From Phenylobacterium sp. (lineage in GTDB: Bacteria; Pseudomonadota; Alphaproteobacteria; Caulobacterales; Caulobacteraceae): DNA of 64,000 nucleotides. The notes under the pieces were generated by a model. That model was not told where the DNA came from and searched no databases. It saw nothing but the letters and a program-made list of their open reading frames with translations. The translations under genes were made by a program, and so were the position numbers. Position 1 is the first letter of the stretch, and each line of letters opens with the position of its first letter. The DNA lies in contig NZ_JAHBYD010000002.1 in assembly GCF_019636135.1 (NCBI RefSeq), positions 124,001-188,000 of the forward strand. Reading direction: 5' to 3'. Shown here in pieces: positions 58,836 to 64,000 of the stretch.

Positions 58836-59359
58836 CCCAGCGGGAAGCGGGCGACGACGTCGTAGCGCGGCCGCCCCGCGACGCCGTGGACGAGCAGGAA
58901 CTCGCGGGCGGTCCAGGCGAGCGGCGCGATGACGACCTCGGGCGCGGCGTCGGCGTCGCGCACGAGCGTCAGGTGGGGCTCGAAGGCCCGACGACGCCGG
59001 GGCGTCACGCCGGCGTCGGCCAGGGCGGCGCCGAGCGCGGCCTGCAGGAGGTCGACGCCGATCACCCCTTCGTCGCCCCGCAGCACGAGCGCCCGCGCCG
59101 TCTCGAACACGGCGATGCGGTTGAAGGCGAGGACGAAGCGGTCCCGGCGCACCATCGCGGCCGCCCGCGCGGCGCGGCGCGCGCGGTCGGGGTTCGGCGC
59201 CCCCTCCCCGCCCACCGAGGCCAGCGACACGTGCAACCGCGCCGGCGGCGTGGGCCGCCCGCCACGGACCCGCAGGAGCCGTTCCGTCAGCCGCCCGATC
59301 CGCCCCGCCGCCTCGGCGTCAGGCTGGAGCACGAAGGCGTAGCGGTGCTGCGGCGGCAT
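58832..59359 (-). CDS. 2'-5' RNA ligase family protein (ThpR-like)
   Basis: The 175-aa protein has the two HxT/S motifs of the 2H phosphoesterase superfamily: ARLHVSLASVG and FEPHLTLVRD. Members hydrolyse 2',3'-cyclic phosphates or join 2'-5' RNA ends in vitro. The start is uncertain: ATG 59359 has AGGAA at good spacing, while ATG 59383 adds eight residues and lies within a palindrome. Length is typical. Downstream it converges with the DUF2164 gene. Confidence 0.85.
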   Translation of the reverse strand: MPPQHRYAFVLQPDAEAAGRIGRLTERLLRVRGGRPTPPARLHVSLASVGGEGAPNPDRARRAARAAAMVRRDRFVLAFNRIAVFETARALVLRGDEGVIGVDLLQAALGAALADAGVTPRRRRAFEPHLTLVRDADAAPEVVIAPLAWTAREFLLVHGVAGRPRYDVVARFPLG

Positions 59360-59365
59360 CGGATC

Positions 59366-59389
59366 GTTCCTATTATGTTCCATAGGAAC
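59366..59389. promoter_or_regulatory. Perfect inverted repeat upstream of the RNA-ligase-family gene
   Basis: GTTCCTAT-TATGTTCC-ATAGGAAC has perfect 8-bp arms around an 8-bp spacer. It covers the alternative start codon of the RNA-ligase-family gene and lies in the divergent promoter region shared with vapBC. It could be an operator; the regulator is unknown. Confidence 0.5.
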
Positions 59390-59460
59390 GCCCGGGACGC
59401 CGCAGAGTCAATCCGCAGCGGCGCGGAGCCGCCCCCGTCCCGCATCGTCCCCAAGACAGA

Positions 59461-59489
59461 TTGGCATATGCCTTGACATAGGCTATGTA
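59461..59489 (+). promoter_or_regulatory. vapBC promoter with two operator-like palindromes
   Basis: TTGGCA (59461-59466) and TATGTA (59484-59489) are 17 bp apart. The palindromes GGCATATGCC (59463-59472) and ACATAG-G-CTATGT (59476-59488) fill the promoter. Transcription would start about at the antitoxin ATG (59496), so the message may be leaderless. This is consistent with autorepression by the VapBC complex. Confidence 0.6.
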
Positions 59490-59495
59490 TCGGAG

Positions 59496-59729
59496 ATGAG
59501 CCCTTACCGTCACATCAAGCTGTTCAAGAACGGCCGGAACCAGGCGGTGCGGATTCCGCGCGAGTTCGAGCTTCCGGGCGAGGACGCCATCATCCGGCGC
59601 GACGGCGACAAGCTGATCATCGAGGCGGCGCCGCCGCGCTCCCTGCTCGCGATCCTGGCGCAATTGGACCCGATCGAGGACAGCTTCGCGGAGGTCGACG
59701 ACCCGCCGCCGGCGCCGGTCTCGCTTTGA
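59496..59729 (+). CDS. vapB: VapB-type antitoxin (AbrB/MazE fold)
   Basis: The 77-aa protein has an N-terminal swapped-hairpin DNA-binding domain (HIKLFKNGRNQAVRIPREFE, LPGEDAIIRRDGDKLIIEAA) and an acidic/proline-rich C-terminus (LDPIEDSFAEVDDPPPAP) that would neutralise the toxin. There is no usable ribosome-binding site (GGAG abuts the ATG), in keeping with leaderless expression. It is coupled to the toxin by a TTGA overlap. Confidence 0.9.
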   Translation: MSPYRHIKLFKNGRNQAVRIPREFELPGEDAIIRRDGDKLIIEAAPPRSLLAILAQLDPIEDSFAEVDDPPPAPVSL

Positions 59730-60127
59730 GCCGCTATCTGCTCGACACCAACATCCTCTCGGACCTGGTGCGCAATCCACGGGGACAGGTCTCGGCCCGC
59801 ATCGCCGCGGTCGGCGAACGGTCGATCTGCACCAGCATCGTCGTCGCGGCCGAACTCCGCTTCGGCGCCGCCAAGCGAGGCTCCGCGCGGCTGACGGCGC
59901 AACTGGAGCACATCCTGTCGGCGCTGGACGTGCTGCCGTTCGATGCGCCGGCCGACATCGCCTATGCGAAGCTGCGGGCGGGGCTCGAGGCGGCCGGCCT
60001 CCCCATCGGGGGCAACGACATGCTGATCGCCGCCCACGCCCTCTGCGCCGGATGCGTCGTCGTCACCGACAACGAGCGGGAATTCGTGCGCGTGGAGGGC
60101 CTGGAGGTGGCCAACTGGCTCCGCTGA
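59726..60127 (+). CDS. vapC: VapC-type PIN-domain RNase toxin
   Basis: The 133-aa protein has the PIN active-site acids D7 (YLLDTNILSDL), E43 (VAAELRFGAAK), D98 (GGNDMLIAAHAL) and D115 (VVTDNEREF). Toxins of this family cut tRNA or rRNA. It starts with TTG, overlapping the vapB stop (TTGA). It is a complete, apparently functional module and ends 7 bp before the convergent guaA stop. Confidence 0.93.
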   Translation: MSRYLLDTNILSDLVRNPRGQVSARIAAVGERSICTSIVVAAELRFGAAKRGSARLTAQLEHILSALDVLPFDAPADIAYAKLRAGLEAAGLPIGGNDMLIAAHALCAGCVVVTDNEREFVRVEGLEVANWLR

Positions 60128-60133
60128 AGCCGC

Positions 60134-61696
60134 CTACTCCCACTCGATCGTGCCCGGGGGCTTGCTCGTGACGTCGTAGACGACGCGGTTGACGCCGCGG
60201 ACCTCGTTGATGATGCGCGTGGCGCAGCGGCCGAGGACGTCCCAGGGGAACTCGAAGAAGTCGGCGGTCATGCCGTCGGTGGAGGTGACGGCGCGCAGCG
60301 CCAGCACGCTCTCGTAGGTGCGCGCGTCGCCCATGACGCCGACGGTCTTCACCGGCAGCAGGACGGCGAAAGCCTGCCAGATCCTGTCGTAGAGGCCGGC
60401 CTTGCGGATCTCGTCGAGGTAGATGGCGTCGGCGGCCTGGAGCACGGCGACCTTCTCGCGGGTGATCTCGCCGGGGATGCGGATGGCCAGGCCCGGGCCC
60501 GGGAACGGGTGGCGGCCGACGAAGGCCGGCGGCAGGCCGAGCTCGACGCCGAGGGCGCGGACCTCGTCCTTGAAGAGTTCGCGCAGCGGCTCGACCAGCT
60601 TGAGCTTCATGTAGTCCGGCAGGCCGCCCACGTTGTGGTGGCTCTTGATGACCGCCGAGGGGCCGCCGGTGGTGGACGGGCTCTCGATGACGTCGGGATA
60701 GAGGGTGCCCTGGGCCAGGAAGGCGGCGCCCTCGATCCTGGCGGCCTCCTTGTCGAACACCTCGATGAAGAGGCGGCCGATGGTCTTGCGCTTGGTCTCG
60801 GGGTCGCTGACGCCGGTCAGCTCGCCGAGGAAGAGGTCGCCGGCGTCCACGTGGACCAGGGGGATGTTGTAGTGGTCGCGGAAGAGGGTCACGACCTGGG
60901 TCGCTTCGTCCTTCCGCAGCAGGCCGGTGTCGACGAAGACGCAGGTGAGCTGGTCGCCGATCGCCTCGTGGATCAGCACCGCGGCGACCGAGCTGTCCAC
61001 GCCCCCCGACAGGCCGCAGATGACCTTCGCGTCGCCGACCTGGGCGCGGATCCTGGCGATCTGCTCCTGGCGGTAGCTGGCCATGGTCCAGTCGCCGCTG
61101 AGGCCGGCGATGCGGTGGGTGAAGTTCTTCAGGATCAGGGCGCCGCGCGGCGTGTGCGCCACCTCGGGGTGGAACTGGATGCCGTAGAAGCGGCGGGCTT
61201 CGTCGGCGATGACGGCGTAGGGACTGCCTTCGGACGTCGCCACCACGTCGAACCCCTGCGGGATCGCGGTGATCTTGTCGCCGTGGCTCATCCAGACGGT
61301 CTCGTTGTCGCCGGGCTCGCCCAGGCCTTCCAGCAGCGGCGAGGCCTTCCGGATCTGGATCTCGGCGCGGCCGAACTCGCGGTCGTGGCCGCCTTCCACC
61401 GCGCCGCCAAGCTGGGCGCACATGGTCATCTCGCCGTAGCAGATGCCCAGCACCGGCACGCCGAGCTCGAACACCGTCTGCGGCGCCCGCGGGCTCTCGG
61501 CCTCATGCACGCTGGCCGGGCCGCCGGACAGGATGATCGCCTTGGGACCGAACGCCGCGATCTTCGCGTCGTCGACCTTGTCGAACGGGTGGATCTCGCA
61601 ATAGACGCCCGCCTCGCGCAGCCGGCGCGCGATGAGCTGGGTCACCTGGCTGCCGAAGTCGACGATGAGGACTTTCTCGTGGGCTTGGGCGGTCAT
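60134..61696 (-). CDS. guaA: GMP synthase (glutamine-hydrolysing)
   Basis: The 520-aa enzyme converts XMP to GMP. The class I amidotransferase domain (residues 1-200) has [11 protein letters not shown], the nucleophile in [15 protein letters not shown], and the HPEVAH histidine. The ATP-pyrophosphatase domain has [20 protein letters not shown] and the C-terminal dimer domain has [13 protein letters not shown] and [14 protein letters not shown]. It ends [16 protein letters not shown], as in other GuaA. It is separated from the rsmB-like gene by repeat copy 8. Confidence 0.98.
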   Translation of the reverse strand: MTAQAHEKVLIVDFGSQVTQLIARRLREAGVYCEIHPFDKVDDAKIAAFGPKAIILSGGPASVHEAESPRAPQTVFELGVPVLGICYGEMTMCAQLGGAVEGGHDREFGRAEIQIRKASPLLEGLGEPGDNETVWMSHGDKITAIPQGFDVVATSEGSPYAVIADEARRFYGIQFHPEVAHTPRGALILKNFTHRIAGLSGDWTMASYRQEQIARIRAQVGDAKVICGLSGGVDSSVAAVLIHEAIGDQLTCVFVDTGLLRKDEATQVVTLFRDHYNIPLVHVDAGDLFLGELTGVSDPETKRKTIGRLFIEVFDKEAARIEGAAFLAQGTLYPDVIESPSTTGGPSAVIKSHHNVGGLPDYMKLKLVEPLRELFKDEVRALGVELGLPPAFVGRHPFPGPGLAIRIPGEITREKVAVLQAADAIYLDEIRKAGLYDRIWQAFAVLLPVKTVGVMGDARTYESVLALRAVTSTDGMTADFFEFPWDVLGRCATRIINEVRGVNRVVYDVTSKPPGTIEWE

Positions 61697-61719
61697 GCGG
61701 GTCCGTTCGTCGAGGCTTC

Positions 61720-61840
61720 CGACGCGCGAGCGCCGATGAATTCAACCACCAAGGTCACCAAGCTCACCAAGGGAGCCCGGAGGTCTTGGTGTGCTTGGTG
61801 ACCTTGGTGGTTCGGAATGAGAGCGCCTGCGGCGCGCAGG
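61720..61840. repeat. Composite intergenic repeat, copy 8 (CCAAGG stem)
   Basis: 28-bp arms at 61744-61771 and 61785-61812 pair with one mismatch (AACCACCAAGGTCACCAAGC at the left). The left-module complement GCGCCTGCGGCGCGCAGG is at 61823-61840, 4 bp from the rsmB-like stop codon. A degenerate right module is at 61720-61734. It lies between guaA and the methyltransferase gene. Confidence 0.85.
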
Positions 61841-61844
61841 ACGA

Positions 61845-63122
61845 TCACCGCGCCTTCTCCAGCACGGCGACGTAGAAGCCGTCGGTGTTGGAGGTGCGGG
61901 GGGTGAGGCGCAGGTCGCCGGCGGGCGTGAGGAACCGGGCGAGTTCGGGCGCCTCGGACGCGGGCCGGCGGGCAAAGGCGGGGTTGCGGGCCAGGAAGGC
62001 CTCGACGCGGTCCTCGTCCTCGTCGGGCAGCACCGAGCAGGTGACGTAGACGATCCGGCCGCCGGGCCGGGCGAAGGCGGCGCCGTCGTCGAGGACGCCG
62101 TCCTGGTCCTTCCGGCGGCGCGCCAGGGCCTCGGGCGTCAGACGCCACTTGGTGTCGGGGTGGCGGCGCCACGAGCCCGTGCCGGTGCAGGGCGCGTCGA
62201 TGAAGACGAGGTCCATGCGGCCTTCGAGGCCCTTCAGCGGGTCCTTGGCGAGGGGCGTGCGGACCTGGAGGTTGCGGATGCCCGCGCGTTCGCCGCGGCG
62301 GACGGTGTCGGTCAGCCGGCGCGCGTCGCTGTCGTAGGCGTAGATCTGGCCGGTGTTGGCCATCTCGGCGGCCAGCGCGAGGGTCTTGCCGCCGCCGCCC
62401 GCGCAGAGGTCGAGCACCTGCTGGCCCTTCACGTCGCCGGCCGCGAGGGCTGCGACCTGGCTGCCCAGGTCCTGGATCTCGAACCAGCCCTTGCCGAACT
62501 GCGGGATCGCCTCGACGGCGCCGGCGCGCTCGGCGGCCTCGGGGGCGGCGACGCGGAGAGCGTTGGGCGCGAGGCCGGGCGCCTGCGGCTCGAACGGGGC
62601 CAACGCCCTGGCGGCGCGGGCGGGGTCGGTCTTCAGCGTGTTGACCCGCAGGTCGACGGGCGCGCGCTCGGCCAGGGCGGCGGCCTCCTCGCCGCGGGCG
62701 TCGCCGAAGACGCGGGCCAGCGCGGCGTCGAGCCAATCGGGATAGTCGCCGCGGACAGGCGCAGGCGCGTCGGCGAGGTCGCGGGGCGCTTCGAGGCCGG
62801 CGCGCTCGGCGTCGGTGAGCGGGCCAGGGCCGTGCGGCTCATCCCCGGCGGCGTCGGCGACGCGCTGGACCGGCCAGCCCCACGAGAACCGCAGGGCGGC
62901 CAGCGCCAGGGCGCGCGGGCTGTCGTCGCCCATGCGCCAGCCCAGCGAGCGCCTGCGGCGCAGCACGTCGAGCACGAGGCCGGAGACGAAGGCGCGGTCC
63001 CTGGCGCCCGCGTAGCGCGCGCCGTCGCCCCAGGACTTCAGGGCCAGGCGGACGGGGCGATGGCGGGCCAGGGTCTCTTCGATGATCTTTATCGCCGCCG
63101 CCAGGCGTCCGCCGTCGCGCAT
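61845..63122 (-). CDS. RsmB/NOP family RNA (cytosine-5) methyltransferase
   Basis: The 425-aa protein combines an N-terminal NusB-like RNA-binding helical domain (AAIKIIEETLARHRPVRLAL) with a SAM-dependent methyltransferase domain: VLDLCAGGGGKTLALAAEMA (motif I), FIDAPCTGTGSWRRHPD (motif IV cysteine) and YVTCSVLPDEDEDRVEAFL (motif VI catalytic cysteine). It methylates rRNA or tRNA cytosine. ATG 63122 is preferred to the longer frame. It lies 4 bp after the MAPEG gene. Confidence 0.92.
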   Translation of the reverse strand: MRDGGRLAAAIKIIEETLARHRPVRLALKSWGDGARYAGARDRAFVSGLVLDVLRRRRSLGWRMGDDSPRALALAALRFSWGWPVQRVADAAGDEPHGPGPLTDAERAGLEAPRDLADAPAPVRGDYPDWLDAALARVFGDARGEEAAALAERAPVDLRVNTLKTDPARAARALAPFEPQAPGLAPNALRVAAPEAAERAGAVEAIPQFGKGWFEIQDLGSQVAALAAGDVKGQQVLDLCAGGGGKTLALAAEMANTGQIYAYDSDARRLTDTVRRGERAGIRNLQVRTPLAKDPLKGLEGRMDLVFIDAPCTGTGSWRRHPDTKWRLTPEALARRRKDQDGVLDDGAAFARPGGRIVYVTCSVLPDEDEDRVEAFLARNPAFARRPASEAPELARFLTPAGDLRLTPRTSNTDGFYVAVLEKAR

Positions 63123-63126
63123 CGGC

Positions 63127-63525
63127 TCACCGGAAGAGGGCCGCGAGCACGGCCAGCATGCCGGCCATGGCCACGAACCAGACGATCGTGCGCACCAGCG
63201 GCACGCCGGTCGCATAGAGCGGAACGTAGAGCGCGCGCCCGACCACATAGGCCCAGGCGCCCCAGACGGTGAGCGGCTGGCCCAGCTTGCCGGCGACGGC
63301 GGCCGCCAGGACCGCCACAGCGAAGAAGGGGAAGGTCTCGGCGAAGTTCCAGAACGCGCGCTCCAGGCGGGCGGCCACGCCGGTGATCGGCATGGGCGTG
63401 TCGCGGGGGCCGGCGGCCCACTTCATGTCCTGCTGCGCCCGCGCCGCGCCGGCGGCCCAGAGGAGCTGGACCAGCCCCACGACCACCGCGGCGGCCAGCA
63501 GCTTCAGTTCGATCGCGACGTCCAT
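63127..63525 (-). CDS. MAPEG family membrane protein
   Basis: The 132-aa protein has four membrane helices, with the family pattern ELKLLAAAVVVGLVQLLWAA, RLERAFWNFAETFPFFAVAV (conserved ExxxN region) and WAYVVGRALYVPLYATGVPL. Members are membrane-associated glutathione/eicosanoid proteins in eukaryotes; the bacterial role is unknown. It is encoded between guaB and the rsmB-like gene, with short gaps, so it is probably co-transcribed. Confidence 0.88.
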   Translation of the reverse strand: MDVAIELKLLAAAVVVGLVQLLWAAGAARAQQDMKWAAGPRDTPMPITGVAARLERAFWNFAETFPFFAVAVLAAAVAGKLGQPLTVWGAWAYVVGRALYVPLYATGVPLVRTIVWFVAMAGMLAVLAALFR

Positions 63526-63550
63526 CGCCCTTCCCTTCCCGCCAAGCCCC

Positions 63551-64000
<450 letters not shown>

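Noticed and set aside
59473..59478. TTGACA as the -35 element of vapBC
   Set aside because: It lies too close to the -10 hexamer and start codon; TTGGCA at 59461 with a 17-bp spacer fits better, and TTGACA is part of the spacer between two palindromes.

Overview
This 64 kb window is GC-rich (roughly 70% by eye) alphaproteobacterial chromosome. The best fit is the Caulobacteraceae, perhaps Phenylobacterium or a relative. That rests on gene order, on TonB-dependent receptors, on two PEPxxWA-CTERM proteins, on a PodJ-like Sel1 protein, and on dense dispersed palindromic repeats. I see no rRNA, tRNA, CRISPR array, complete insertion sequence or integrated prophage. The window starts inside a TonB receptor gene and ends inside guaB.

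Layout. 1-1700: a TonB receptor divergent from nikR, with a textbook NikR operator between them. 2.2-7 kb: a GcvR-like ACT protein, a YnfA-like protein, and a Crp/Fnr regulator divergent from a transporter/AtuA/DUF4387 metabolic module. 7-15 kb: accessory DNA with many repeats, a PEPxxWA-CTERM protein, a penicillin-acylase-type hydrolase, a lipoprotein, an orphan terminase-small-subunit-like protein, then gmk and yicC. 15.2-20.3 kb: a second PEPxxWA protein, then mltG, fabF, acpP, fabG and fabD. 20.4-29.8 kb: an alcohol dehydrogenase, a PodJ-like protein, a five-gene chaperone-usher operon with DUF4402-type subunits, and a secreted peroxiredoxin. 29.9-43.9 kb: rpsF-rpsR-rplI, a TonB receptor, dnaB, alr, two Yip1-family genes, radA, cvpA, purF, a bile-acid-symporter-family gene and an SDR. 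43.8-47.6 kb: der, bamB and a YfgM-like TPR gene. 47.7-50.2 kb: a glutaredoxin-MauE fusion divergent from merR, with a mercury-type operator between them, then a VOC protein and a hypothetical. 50.2-58.2 kb: a MITE-like element, a NarL-type two-component pair, an unrecognised secreted protein, panB, and two tandem copies of a three-gene ECF sigma cassette. 58.2-64 kb: an ArsC/Spx-like protein, a DUF2164 protein, a 2'-5' RNA ligase family protein, vapBC, guaA, an RsmB-family methyltransferase, a MAPEG protein and guaB.

The core genes cover fatty-acid synthesis and initiation, ribosomal proteins, replication and repair, purine synthesis (purF, guaA, guaB, gmk), outer-membrane assembly and peptidoglycan. 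Translational coupling (ATGA, GTGA, TTGA or TGATG junctions) is frequent. The accessory genes concentrate on metal handling, surface structures and envelope signalling.

The items most worth a second look are a modular intergenic repeat with conserved outer flanks around interchangeable stems, the mer-type switch on a glutaredoxin-MauE fusion, the duplicated ECF cassettes, the CitMHS/AtuA/DUF4387 module, and palindromic repeats translated in frame in two genes. All functional calls come from reading motifs; no database search was run.
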